Shown in pieces: positions 42,826 to 50,977 of a stretch of 64,000 nucleotides of DNA. Numbering within the stretch: position 1 is the stretch's first letter; each line of letters begins with the position of its first letter. Source of the DNA: Sorangium cellulosum (GTDB taxonomy: Bacteria > Myxococcota_A > Polyangia > Polyangiales > Polyangiaceae); the NCBI GenBank assembly GCA_020720045.1, contig DYPH01000003.1, positions 30,767 through 94,766 on the forward strand. Direction: 5' to 3'. The notes beneath the pieces are model-generated. The model did not search any database. It saw only the letters and a program-made list of their open reading frames with translations, and was not told the origin of the DNA. The position numbers were made by a program, and so were the translations under genes.

Positions 42826-43527
42826 TCAGACCATCGCTTTCTTCTTGGATTTTTTCACTTTTTCAACTTCCGCCGTCGCCTTTTTTGCGACGGTTTTCGC
42901 AGCGCTCCCCTTCTTCGGAGGGGTGGCGATCGCGCGCGTCGCGTCGCGGCCGCGGTCCGACGTCGTCCCCACCTTCGAAGCGGTCGCCTTCTTCGCCACC
43001 GGCGCCCCCTTCGCCGGCGCAGCCCCTTTGGGCCCGACAACGGCCTTAGCTGCCGATTTCACCGGGGGATCTGCGGTCGGTGCTACCGGAGGGACACCGA
43101 TGGCGAGGAGCAGGCGATCGGTCTCTGCGCGCATCAAACGATCTTTCTTTGCCGTTTCATGGTCCCACCCGAGGAGGTGAAGAGTGCCATGAACGAGGAG
43201 CATAGCGAGCTCCTGGAATGGCGTTTTTCCTACCTCTTCTGCCTGCCGAAGGGTCGTATCGACGCTGATCACCACGTCGCCAAGGAGGTCGCCGGCGAGG
43301 TCTCCGAATTCCCCTTCCGAAAGGGCGAAGGCAAGAACGTCGGTCGGTTTGTCTTTGTGGCGAAAGTCGCGATTGAGTGCGTGGATGGTCTCATCGTCGC
43401 AGAGTACGATTGAGAGTTCACGGTCCTCGATCGAGAGTTCTTTCATCAGGCTTCGCGCGGCCTTCCGAATTTCGAGCTTCGAGAGGGTCTTCGGGAGCGG
43501 AACACGGACGTCAAGCGCGAAAGGCAT
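42826..43527 (-). CDS. ybeY: YbeY endoribonuclease (rRNA maturation factor) with a Lys/Ala-rich tail
   Basis: The core of about 155 residues has the YbeY zinc motif HGTLHLLGWDH, and NRDFRHKDKPTDVLAF earlier. YbeY takes part in 16S rRNA 3' processing and ribosome quality control. The C-terminal 75 or so residues (from about 160) are an unusual extension, rich in Lys, Ala, Pro and Thr, with AAK, PKG and KKATA units like histone H1 tails. E. coli YbeY has no such tail; it may add RNA or DNA binding. No ribosome genes are adjacent. Confidence 0.92.
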   Translation of the reverse strand: MPFALDVRVPLPKTLSKLEIRKAARSLMKELSIEDRELSIVLCDDETIHALNRDFRHKDKPTDVLAFALSEGEFGDLAGDLLGDVVISVDTTLRQAEEVGKTPFQELAMLLVHGTLHLLGWDHETAKKDRLMRAETDRLLLAIGVPPVAPTADPPVKSAAKAVVGPKGAAPAKGAPVAKKATASKVGTTSDRGRDATRAIATPPKKGSAAKTVAKKATAEVEKVKKSKKKAMV

Positions 43528-43640
43528 AGGATCCTTCAGGGGGGTGGAGTGGGGGAGAAAGCGGCTTTCTTCCTAGCGAGGTCGGCGGAAGGTCGCGCAG
43601 CAATTTGGCCCCGGGGTGGCGGTCGTGCGCGAATAGCGGC

Positions 43641-44006
43641 ATGAGCGAACGGAACGGAAGCTACCAAGGGCCCGATCGGCGACGCCACCGCGTATATGTC
43701 ACGCGCAACACCGAATATCACTTTCGGGACGGCGTCTGCGTAGCGGTCCGTGACCGCCGAAAAGGGGAGTTTCTTCAAGGACATCTCGCGATCGGTCGAC
43801 GCTCACAGGGGTCCCTCAAGTTCCTCCGGGGCGGCGGTTTCTTCCCGAACGTCGGCGAGCCGGGGGCCGGTGAAGCGCTCTTTTTCGGCGCCGACGGCCG
43901 CGAACTGCTGACGAGCCCCATCGAGCGCGTCGAGCGCCCGGTGGCGGAGGTGGTGCGCGCCTACCCGAAGCGCCCCGCCCGCCCGAGCCAGAGCCGCAGC
44001 GCCTGA
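43641..44006 (+). CDS. Hypothetical protein
   Basis: The ATG at 43641 gives 121 residues; a longer frame from 43605 is possible but has no better start. The protein is basic, with GPDRRRHRVYVTRNTEYHFRDGVCVAVRDR at residues about 9-38 (an RRR patch often seen in PilZ-like or CheW-adjacent proteins), then small beta-strand patterns. It lacks a signal peptide or membrane segment. I do not recognise the family. It diverges from ybeY and precedes a GNAT. Confidence 0.55.
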   Translation: MSERNGSYQGPDRRRHRVYVTRNTEYHFRDGVCVAVRDRRKGEFLQGHLAIGRRSQGSLKFLRGGGFFPNVGEPGAGEALFFGADGRELLTSPIERVERPVAEVVRAYPKRPARPSQSRSA

Positions 44007-44050
44007 AGCGTGCGGAGTTCTGCTAGCGTGCCGAGACCTTGATTCTCCCC

Positions 44051-44668
44051 ATGCTCGCGATCCCGTCGCGGAGTGAGCTCCGGCTTCGCCCCCTGCTCAC
44101 CCCGCGGCTTGCGCTCACGCCCCTCGAGGCGGCCGATGCCCGCGATGCCTTCGCGGCGATCCAGCCCTCGCGGAAGTCGCTTGAGCCGTGGCTGCCCTGG
44201 GTGCCGTTTACGAGCGATGAGGAATCGACGCTCCGCTACGCCGACGCAAGCGCCACCGACTGGGATTCCGGTCGGGCGACACGCCTGGCGATCCGCAAGC
44301 GAGAGCGGCCGGCGGGGGGGATCGGTCGCTTTCTCGGCGTTGTCGGCCTCGAAAACCTGGTCGCGCTCCACCGCCGTGGAGACCTCGGCTACTGGCTCCG
44401 CGACGACGTCGTCGGCCAGGGGTTGATGACGGAGGCCTGTGCGGGGGTGCTCGAATTCGCCTTTGAGCGAATGCGTGTTCATCGGATTCACGTCGCCGCT
44501 GCGACCGACAACCACCGGTCCCTCGCCGTCATTCGTCGCCTCGGGTTCCGCATGGAAGGGATCGCCCGCCAGGCGGAGAACTGCGGAGGCCGCTGGCTCG
44601 ATCACGTGCAGTTTGGCTTACTTACGAGTGACCCTCGGCCGAGACCGCGCTATCAGCCGCGCGTGTAA
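44051..44668 (+). CDS. GNAT-family N-acetyltransferase (RimJ/RimL type)
   Basis: The 205-residue protein shows the RimJ/RimL layout: TPRLALTPLEAADARDAF at the start, GYWLRDDVVGQGLMTEA for the acetyl-CoA loop, then HRIHVAAATDNHRSLAVIRRLGFRMEG, the conserved N-x-x-S motif near the end. It acetylates an N-terminal or small-molecule amine using acetyl-CoA. The ATG at 44051 is preferred; TTG at 44039 is an alternative. It follows the preceding gene by 44 bases. Confidence 0.9.
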   Translation: MLAIPSRSELRLRPLLTPRLALTPLEAADARDAFAAIQPSRKSLEPWLPWVPFTSDEESTLRYADASATDWDSGRATRLAIRKRERPAGGIGRFLGVVGLENLVALHRRGDLGYWLRDDVVGQGLMTEACAGVLEFAFERMRVHRIHVAAATDNHRSLAVIRRLGFRMEGIARQAENCGGRWLDHVQFGLLTSDPRPRPRYQPRV

Positions 44669-44910
44669 CCGACAGACGGCTACACCTCCGTCAACGGTGG
44701 TTAACGATCGGGAGGGCGCCAACGCCGTGCGCGCGTGGGCAGAGTACGCCGCGCCGTCCGATCCGGCGTCTCGCCCGTTCTCCGGTCCGGCGTCTCGCCG
44801 GGCGGAGACATACTCGTGGACCGCATGACGCCGCGCAGCACGGAACGGCACGCGATTTGCCGGCGGAGGCAACCGCGATCGCGAATCGATCCGGAAATAG
44901 GAAAAAGAAT

Positions 44911-45387
44911 ATGCCTTCTAAGCTCTTTGCCGCTGCGACCTTCACTTCACTCTTCGTTTTCGCCGCCTGCTCGGATTCCGGCGGGAGCGGCTCCGGGTCC
45001 GGATCGGACGCCGGGACCGGTTCCGGGAGCGACGGTGGGTCGAGCAGCACCACGTATGGCTGCTGCATCGGAACGGACGACTTCAGCTGCGAAACCGAAG
45101 AAGCTGCGCAATCATGCGCCCAGCAGGGGTCACCGGGAACCTGCAAGAAATCGGGCTCCTGCGGGTCGGGCTCGAAGCCGGATGCCGGCGGCGGCGGCGG
45201 TAGCGGCGCGATCGGGGATACGTGTTCCTTCGACGTCGACTGCGAGTCGAACATTTGCGTCAAAAAAACGGGTGCTTCGGAAGGAGTCTGCTCGAAGACC
45301 TGTGACGCGTCGCTCGATTGCCCGAGTCTATGGACGTGTACGAGCGTAGCCGGGCGCTCCGGCGAACACTGCGTCCCGGAGCCTTGA
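44911..45387 (+). CDS. Cys-rich lipoprotein
   Basis: The ATG at 44911 (purine-rich AGGAAAAAGAAT before it) begins a signal peptide with lipobox (FVFAAC). The 158-residue product has a Gly/Ser/Asp linker (about 22-47) and then Cys-rich segments (YGCCIGTDDFSC, ESCAQQ-like AAQSCAQQ, GTCKKSGSCGSG, DTCSFDVDCESNICVKK). The C-terminal CSKTCDASLDCPSLWTC is like a disulfide-rich repeat. About 14 Cys in all. Function unknown. Before it (44669-44910) lies only a short direct repeat of CCGGCGTCTCGCC (two copies near 44762 and 44788). Confidence 0.72.
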   Translation: MPSKLFAAATFTSLFVFAACSDSGGSGSGSGSDAGTGSGSDGGSSSTTYGCCIGTDDFSCETEEAAQSCAQQGSPGTCKKSGSCGSGSKPDAGGGGGSGAIGDTCSFDVDCESNICVKKTGASEGVCSKTCDASLDCPSLWTCTSVAGRSGEHCVPEP

Positions 45388-45457
45388 CCGCCACGCTCGG
45401 AGGGCCTCCGTCGGGAGCGTCCGGGCCGAGCCTCTTGGCTTCCTAGCGGTCTGCGTT

Positions 45458-45499
45458 GGTGGCCTCGAAAGCGTCCTAGGGGCGCGGTTCGAGGCCACC
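45458..45499. terminator. Long hairpin between convergent genes (terminator candidate)
   Basis: GGTGGCCTCGAA (45458-45469) pairs perfectly with TTCGAGGCCACC (45488-45499). Inside, GCGTCC (45471-45476) can pair with GGGCGC (45480-45485), giving an extended stem. No T tract follows, so intrinsic termination is uncertain; it lies between the lipoprotein (ends 45387) and the SBP gene (ends 45556). Confidence 0.6.
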
Positions 45500-45555
45500 G
45501 TGCTTTCGATGACCGACATCCAATTACAAAGTGTTTTCAGCACGATAGAACATCT

Positions 45556-46551
45556 TCATGCGCCGCGCGTTGCCCGCCAGAGCTGGACTTCGTCGCGGAG
45601 ACGGTCGATGCCATCAATGGCGCGATCGCCGTACCAGGAGAGGTCTTTTCCATCGCAAAAGACGACCTGCGCGCGGGTAGCGGTCGTCGCTTCGGTGGCG
45701 GCGGCGATGGCGCGGAAGCCGTTGGCGTCCTCCTCCGAGAACGGGTGGGGCTCGCTCGGGAGCACGAAGATCTCCGGCGCACGGGCGAGGAGCTCCTCTT
45801 CGGCGATGCGCGGGTAGCGGACGTCGCGCCCTTCCGTCGTCCCGTCGAGGAGGACCGCCGGCGCCACGATTTCGGGGGCCCGTCCGTTCGCGCCCGCGAA
45901 CGGATTTGGTGACGGCGTTGCCGCTTGGGCGCGCCCGAAGGCGAGGTCGGCGGCGAGCGGATAGCGGCGCTCCCGGTCGGCGAAGACGTTCTGAATACCT
46001 ACAAGATCAAGCATATCGCTGATGTAGGTCGACCCGTGGATCGTCATCAGCGGCTTCGCCCAGATCGGGCAGAAGCCTCGCAGCGGGATCGTCTCTTTGC
46101 GGGCCGCTTCCGCGCGGCGGAGGGCGTCGTAGCCCTGCTTCATGCGGCTCCGCACCGCCGGATCGCTCGCGACGTGGAAAATACGCGCGAGGCGGGCCAT
46201 GTGGGCGAGGCCGTCGGCGACGCGCTTCGGGAAGGCGATAAAGACGCGAAATCCCTGCTGAGCGAGCGCTTCGAGGTCGCTCCGTGAGTTCTCTTCCTGG
46301 TTGGCGAGGATGAGATCGGGGTTGAGGTCGACGATGTCGGCGACGCGCGGGTTCTTCGTGCCGCCGATCGTCGGGATGCCGGCGACGAGCGCTTCCGGGA
46401 GCTCGCAATAGTCGGTTCGCCCGACGAGGGCGCCGCCGCAGCCGAGAGCAGCGAGCGTGAGGGTGTCGCTCGGGACGAGGGAGACGACGCGCTTCGGCGC
46501 TGAGAAAAAGCTGAGTTCCCGATGGCGGTCGTCAAAAACAGTGAAGGACAT
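45556..46551 (-). CDS. BtuF-like (helical-backbone) periplasmic-binding-fold protein lacking a signal peptide
   Basis: The 331-residue protein has the BtuF/FhuD bilobal fold: KRVVSLVPSDTLTLAALGCG, then VDLNPDLILANQEEN, and the helical backbone and second lobe with PEIFVLPSEPHPF. Family members bind cobalamin, heme or siderophores for an ABC importer. The ATG at 46551 starts directly at the fold with no signal peptide, and no upstream codon supplies one. No BtuC or BtuD genes are adjacent. It may be cytoplasmic, or an orphan binding protein; the role is unclear. Confidence 0.8.
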   Translation of the reverse strand: MSFTVFDDRHRELSFFSAPKRVVSLVPSDTLTLAALGCGGALVGRTDYCELPEALVAGIPTIGGTKNPRVADIVDLNPDLILANQEENSRSDLEALAQQGFRVFIAFPKRVADGLAHMARLARIFHVASDPAVRSRMKQGYDALRRAEAARKETIPLRGFCPIWAKPLMTIHGSTYISDMLDLVGIQNVFADRERRYPLAADLAFGRAQAATPSPNPFAGANGRAPEIVAPAVLLDGTTEGRDVRYPRIAEEELLARAPEIFVLPSEPHPFSEEDANGFRAIAAATEATTATRAQVVFCDGKDLSWYGDRAIDGIDRLRDEVQLWRATRGA

Positions 46552-46604
46552 AGGCGACCTCAATCCCGAAAAAAACGTGCATAGTACCTACGAAGCCCGA
46601 CCGA

Positions 46605-46979
46605 TCAGGGGTCGTCGCTGTCGTCGTCGGGGTCGGCAAACGCAGGGGGTGCCGGCGGGCCGCCGTTCGCGTAGGGGCCGACTTTCGCGCCGCACTCGGC
46701 AAAGACGCGGTCTCCGCAGCCTTTCTCCGCGGTCTTTTGCGCAGCGACGCAGGCGACGACCTTCGGCCCTTCCCGCTCGACGAGGCGGTCGAGGGAGAAG
46801 CGACACCCGCGGACGCAGTCGGACTCCGTGCAGACTGCAGCGGCATCCCGGTGGCAGCGATCTTCGCAGTCGGCGAGGACCCGGTTCTTCGGGGCGACCG
46901 CCGCACAGCCGACGAAGGCCGGCGCGAAGAGGGGCACGGCGACGACAAGACCGATTCCGAAAAGCCAGCGGCGCTCCAT
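46605..46979 (-). CDS. Small Cys-rich lipoprotein coupled to a VKOR fusion gene
   Basis: The ATG at 46979 overlaps the VKOR-fusion stop (TGATG arrangement); a GTG at 46982 is an alternative. The 124-residue product has a signal peptide with lipobox (APAFVGC). The mature part carries about nine Cys (DCEDRCHRD, CTESDCVRGC, VACVAAQ, GCGDRVFAECG), and a Pro/Asp tail. It is a probable substrate of, or partner for, the coupled thiol oxidase. No family recognised. Confidence 0.72.
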   Translation of the reverse strand: MERRWLFGIGLVVAVPLFAPAFVGCAAVAPKNRVLADCEDRCHRDAAAVCTESDCVRGCRFSLDRLVEREGPKVVACVAAQKTAEKGCGDRVFAECGAKVGPYANGGPPAPPAFADPDDDSDDP

Positions 46980-48139
46980 CACGGCGTCCCTACCACGGTC
47001 GTCGGGTTCCGTTTCGCGGCGTCGCCGCCGGCCCGTTTCGCGGCGTCGCCGCCGGCCCGTTTCGCAGCGTCGCCGCCGGCGACGACAAGCTCGTCGCGGA
47101 CGGTGCGTGCGAGGTCGGCGTCGTCGGCGTCCCCCTCGATGCGGACACGCCCGATGAACAGCAGCGGGAGCCCGAAGCCGCCCGCTTTTGTGAAGAGGGC
47201 GGCGTGATCGGCGAGGGTCTGCTCGGTGGCGGCATCAAGGAGGCAGGCGGAGAACGCCGCTTTAGGCACGCCGAATTCCTCAGCAACTCTCGTCAGATTC
47301 ACCGTATTGAGGGCGCTGTCTTCCGTCTCGAAGAGGCGGTGGGCGAAGCGCTCGGCGCCGTCCGCTTGCGGGGCGAGGCGGCCGACGCAGACGTGGGCGC
47401 GGGCGGCGTCACGGGCGTGGGGGTGCATGCGGAGCGGCTTATCGATGCGGAATACACGGATCTGGTCCCGGTAGGGGGCGATCGCCGCTTCGAGCTTCGG
47501 GTGGAGGGCCCGACAATAGGGGCATTCAAAATCGGTGAAGACGACGATCGCGAGCGATTTTTGCGGCGCCGTCGCTTCGAGCTCGCGGATCACCGTCGGC
47601 GCGCGGGGCGGCCTCGCGAGGCCAAAACCGACGGGACCGACCGCCGCGAGCACCACCAGCGCGGGGGCGGCCCGGCGGAAGCGCCCCGCAATTCCGGCCG
47701 CGGCGAGGTCGCCCCCCTGCCAGGCGCGGAGAACGGCGAGCGGCCCGAGGGCGACGGCGACGACGTCGACCACCAGGCAGTAGGTGCAAAATGCATGAAT
47801 AAAGAAGGCCTGGAGGCCGATGAGCACGAGGGCGATCGTCGCGCCGAGCGAAGCGACGATCGCGTGAGCAACCCGTGCTTTTTTCCCGGGAAGCAGCGCG
47901 AACACGGCGAGCACAGCAAACGCTCCAACGCCGATCGCCGGGAAAGGGATCCCGCTCATCGTCGCCCAGGCACGCACCTTCGCGCAGCCGCCATCTTCCG
48001 CGCAATACACGGCGGCACGTCGCGTGTAGTCTGCAAGGAGTGCCGAGGAGGCAGCCGCCCCGACGAGCGCGGCGAGAAGGGCGATCGCCGGAACCGCGCC
48101 GGCACGTGAAGGGGGAGTTTCCGTAGCTTCGTGGGGCAC
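46979..48139 (-). CDS. VKOR-thioredoxin (DsbA-like) fusion, second copy
   Basis: This 386-residue inner-membrane protein resembles the fusion at 3216-4553. The VKOR part (about 15-175) has loop cysteines C46 and C52 and the active-site pair C118-x-x-C121 (FCTYC). The periplasmic DsbA-like domain has C206-P-Y-C209 (FECPYC) and an insertion of helices, then a cis-Pro region (GFGLPLLFIG). The C-terminus ends in three GGDAAKRA units, a tandem repeat tail. It should oxidise exported Cys pairs. It is divergent from RNase R and coupled to a Cys-rich lipoprotein gene. Confidence 0.92.
   Translation of the reverse strand: MPHEATETPPSRAGAVPAIALLAALVGAAASSALLADYTRRAAVYCAEDGGCAKVRAWATMSGIPFPAIGVGAFAVLAVFALLPGKKARVAHAIVASLGATIALVLIGLQAFFIHAFCTYCLVVDVVAVALGPLAVLRAWQGGDLAAAGIAGRFRRAAPALVVLAAVGPVGFGLARPPRAPTVIRELEATAPQKSLAIVVFTDFECPYCRALHPKLEAAIAPYRDQIRVFRIDKPLRMHPHARDAARAHVCVGRLAPQADGAERFAHRLFETEDSALNTVNLTRVAEEFGVPKAAFSACLLDAATEQTLADHAALFTKAGGFGLPLLFIGRVRIEGDADDADLARTVRDELVVAGGDAAKRAGGDAAKRAGGDAAKRNPTTVVGTP
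47010..47081 (-). repeat. Three 24-bp coding repeats at the 3' end of the VKOR-fusion gene
   Basis: Three copies of a 24-bp unit (CGTTTCGCGGCGTCGCCGCC plus GGCC on the plus strand) encode three GGDAAKRA units (…GGDAAKRAGGDAAKR). Copies 1 and 2 look identical and the third has one change. This looks like recent slippage expansion. Confidence 0.88.
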
Positions 48140-48188
48140 GGGGCCGGTCTACTCGTTTTTTTGGCGACGCACGTGGTAACCCGATTCC

Positions 48189-50933
48189 ATGACGTTGCCT
48201 GCGCGCGAAGCCGTACTGGACCTCCTCGAAGAATATCCGCGCGGGCTCTCCCTCCATGAAATCGCCGAGCAACTCGGCGTCCCCCCCGGCCGACGGCGGG
48301 CGCTCCTCGGCCTCCTCGATTCCCTCGTGTTTGACGGCCAGCTCCACGGCCTCCACGGCGACGTCTTCGGCCTCCCGCCCAAGAAAAAGCCCGACCCGGT
48401 CCGCGCCCGCGGCCCGATGCCGTCGACGGTCCTCCCCGGGAAGGGGCTCCGCCAAGACCGGCAAGAGCGCCAAGACCGTCAAGAACCGACGATGCCCGGC
48501 TTCTCGGTCGCCGGCGACTCAAACCCTCGTACTTCCAAAGGAAAGAGCGCCGGACCTGAGAACTTCTCGCGCGGCGCGAAGCCGGTTCCCCAAGAGCGCG
48601 TGAAGGAGCCGGTCAAGAAGGGCCTCCCGTGGAACACCATCCAGACGCCAGGTCCTGCGGCAGGCGCCCGCCCGCGGGCCGCGAGCGGTGATCTTCGTAC
48701 CGGTCTCGTGTCTGTAAATGCACGAGGATTCGGGTTTGTTTCCGCGCCTGAGTTTGCCGGCGACGACGTATTCATCCCCGCCGAATCGCTCGGTGGCGCG
48801 ATGCACGGGGACCGCGTCGACGTGCGCATCGTCGGCCGTTCCAGCCGCGGCTCCGAGGGGGTCGTCGTTGCGATCGCCCAGCGGAGCGCGATGCGAATCG
48901 CAGGAATTTTGCGTCGTTCCAAGGGGGGCCGCGCCGCAGCGTGGGTCGAGCCCGAGGACACGCGCGTCCGCGGACCGATCGTGCTCACCGGCATCGACGC
49001 CCTCGGCGCCGAAGGGAACAGCGGCGACGATGGCGACCTCTGTGTCGTCATCATTACGCGGCACCCGGAAGACCCGAATGAAAACCCGGAAGGGAAGCTC
49101 GTCGCCGTCCTTGGGCGCCCGGGCACGCTCGCCGTTGAAACGCAGAAGTTGCTGATTCTTGGCAACATTCAAGAGACCCACTCCGACCAGGCAATCGCGG
49201 AAGCGGAGAGTTACGGCGTCGAAGTCCCGGCGACGCTGTTCGTCGGTCGCGAAGATCTGACCCACATTCCGCTGCCGACCATCGACCCGGAAGACGCCCG
49301 CGACCACGACGACGCCGTCTGGGTCGAGCGGACGAAGCAGGGGGGCTACAAGGCCTGGATCGCGATCGCCGACGTGTCTAGCTACGTCCGCCCGGGGACC
49401 GCTCTTGACGAAGAGGCGAAGGTCCGCGGGTGCTCGGTCTACCTGCCCGAGCGCGCGATTCCGATGCTGCCGCGCGCTCTCTCGTCGAATCTTTGCTCTT
49501 TGTTGCCCGACGTCATCCGCCTTTGTCTCTGCGCGGAAGTCGAATTGGACACGAAGGGGGACGTCACTTCGTACCGATTGATCCGCGGCTTCATGAAGAG
49601 CGCCGCGAAGCTCACCTACGGCAGCGTCGCCCGCGCCCTCGATCTTTCCCTCGTTCCGCCCCAGGATCCGAAGGCGGAGGCGATGAAGGAAGACCTGAAG
49701 GTCGCCTACGAACTCTCCCGCATTCTACGCGGCAAACGCCTCTCTCGCGGCGCCCTCGACTTCGAATTGCCCGAGCCGAAGATCATCTTTGACGACGCAA
49801 AAGTCCCGACGGACGTAAAGAAGCGCAGCCAAGATCCGGGAATGAAGAAGGCCTATCAGCTCATTGAAGAGCTGATGCTTCTCGGCAATGAGATCGTCGC
49901 CCGGTACCTCGTGGAGCGCACGACCCCCGGCATCTTCCGCGTCCACCTTCGGCCCGACGAAGCGAAGCTCGCTCGCCTTGCGGCGATGTGCACGGCGCTC
50001 GGCGTCCCCTTTGATCTCGACGAGACGAAGGACCCGAAGGCGCTTTCGTTGCTGCTCAAACGATTCCGCGATCTCCCCCAGGCGAGCGTGCTCAACATGC
50101 TCCTCCTGCGCAGCATGAAGCAGGCGACCTACGAGCCTGAAAATCAAGGGCATTTCGGCCTCGCCTCCGACGCCTACCTCCACTTTACGTCGCCGATCCG
50201 TCGCTACCCGGACGTCGTCGTCCACCGCGCCGTCCACCATCTTGTGCAGAGTGCAAAGATCGATCGGAGCGAGCAGGCGAAGGAAATGATCGCCGACGCC
50301 GCCCGCATGGCCTCCCAGGCGGAGCGCCGGGCGATGGAGGTCGAGCGCGGCGTCACCGATCTTTACCGCGCCTTCGTGATGAAGGACCGCCTCGGCGAGA
50401 CCTACACGGGGGCCGTCACGGCGATCGTCGGCAGCGGTGTCTTCGTCGCCCTCGATGACCCCTTCGTCGAAGTGCTCGTCCGCTCGGAAGATCTCGGCCA
50501 CGAGCCCTTCGAGCAGGACGACGACGGCCTCTTCCTCGTCGGCGCCCGGAGCGGCGATCGCATCGGCCTCGGCGACCTGATGACGGTGGAAATTCGGGAA
50601 GTTTCCCTCTCGCGCCACACCGTCTATGCCCGCCGCTTGAGCGCGGAAGGGGTCGTCCTCGGCACCGGCGGTGGGAGCCGCACGCCGAAGCGCCGCGTCC
50701 CGTTTGCGGCGCCGATCGAGGAGCCGGGCCGCGCCTCCAAGGGCAAGGCGGCGAAGGTGCCGAGCCGCGATCCCGACGGGAAGAAGAAGGCCCGTGCCGG
50801 CGCGCGGAAGATCGAGAAGGTCGTCGCGAAGAACCTCGCGAAGGCAGGGAAGCCGGAAGCGCCGGCGAAGGCGGGGAAGAAGCCTTCCACGAAAGCCGGT
50901 TTGAAGACCAAAGGGAAACGCCCGAAGCGCTGA
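48189..50933 (+). CDS. rnr: Ribonuclease R (3'-5' exoribonuclease)
   Basis: The 914-residue protein starts with a winged-helix region (about 1-65; GLSLHEIAEQLGV). A non-conserved insert of about 90 residues follows (about 70-165), rich in Gln/Arg/Asp with QDRQERQDRQE. Next are two cold-shock-like regions, and the RNB catalytic domain with DPEDARDHDDA (about 364-374, the metal-binding Asp cluster). An S1 domain lies near 735-815. The C-terminal 90 residues are Lys/Ala/Pro-rich. RNase R degrades structured RNA and helps ribosomal RNA turnover. E. coli RNase R is 813 residues, so the insert and tail account for the excess. Confidence 0.95.
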   Translation: MTLPAREAVLDLLEEYPRGLSLHEIAEQLGVPPGRRRALLGLLDSLVFDGQLHGLHGDVFGLPPKKKPDPVRARGPMPSTVLPGKGLRQDRQERQDRQEPTMPGFSVAGDSNPRTSKGKSAGPENFSRGAKPVPQERVKEPVKKGLPWNTIQTPGPAAGARPRAASGDLRTGLVSVNARGFGFVSAPEFAGDDVFIPAESLGGAMHGDRVDVRIVGRSSRGSEGVVVAIAQRSAMRIAGILRRSKGGRAAAWVEPEDTRVRGPIVLTGIDALGAEGNSGDDGDLCVVIITRHPEDPNENPEGKLVAVLGRPGTLAVETQKLLILGNIQETHSDQAIAEAESYGVEVPATLFVGREDLTHIPLPTIDPEDARDHDDAVWVERTKQGGYKAWIAIADVSSYVRPGTALDEEAKVRGCSVYLPERAIPMLPRALSSNLCSLLPDVIRLCLCAEVELDTKGDVTSYRLIRGFMKSAAKLTYGSVARALDLSLVPPQDPKAEAMKEDLKVAYELSRILRGKRLSRGALDFELPEPKIIFDDAKVPTDVKKRSQDPGMKKAYQLIEELMLLGNEIVARYLVERTTPGIFRVHLRPDEAKLARLAAMCTALGVPFDLDETKDPKALSLLLKRFRDLPQASVLNMLLLRSMKQATYEPENQGHFGLASDAYLHFTSPIRRYPDVVVHRAVHHLVQSAKIDRSEQAKEMIADAARMASQAERRAMEVERGVTDLYRAFVMKDRLGETYTGAVTAIVGSGVFVALDDPFVEVLVRSEDLGHEPFEQDDDGLFLVGARSGDRIGLGDLMTVEIREVSLSRHTVYARRLSAEGVVLGTGGGSRTPKRRVPFAAPIEEPGRASKGKAAKVPSRDPDGKKKARAGARKIEKVVAKNLAKAGKPEAPAKAGKKPSTKAGLKTKGKRPKR

Positions 50934-50977
50934 GCACCTAGCGCTTCCGGCGCGTTTGAGGGGCGTTTGTTGGGCCC

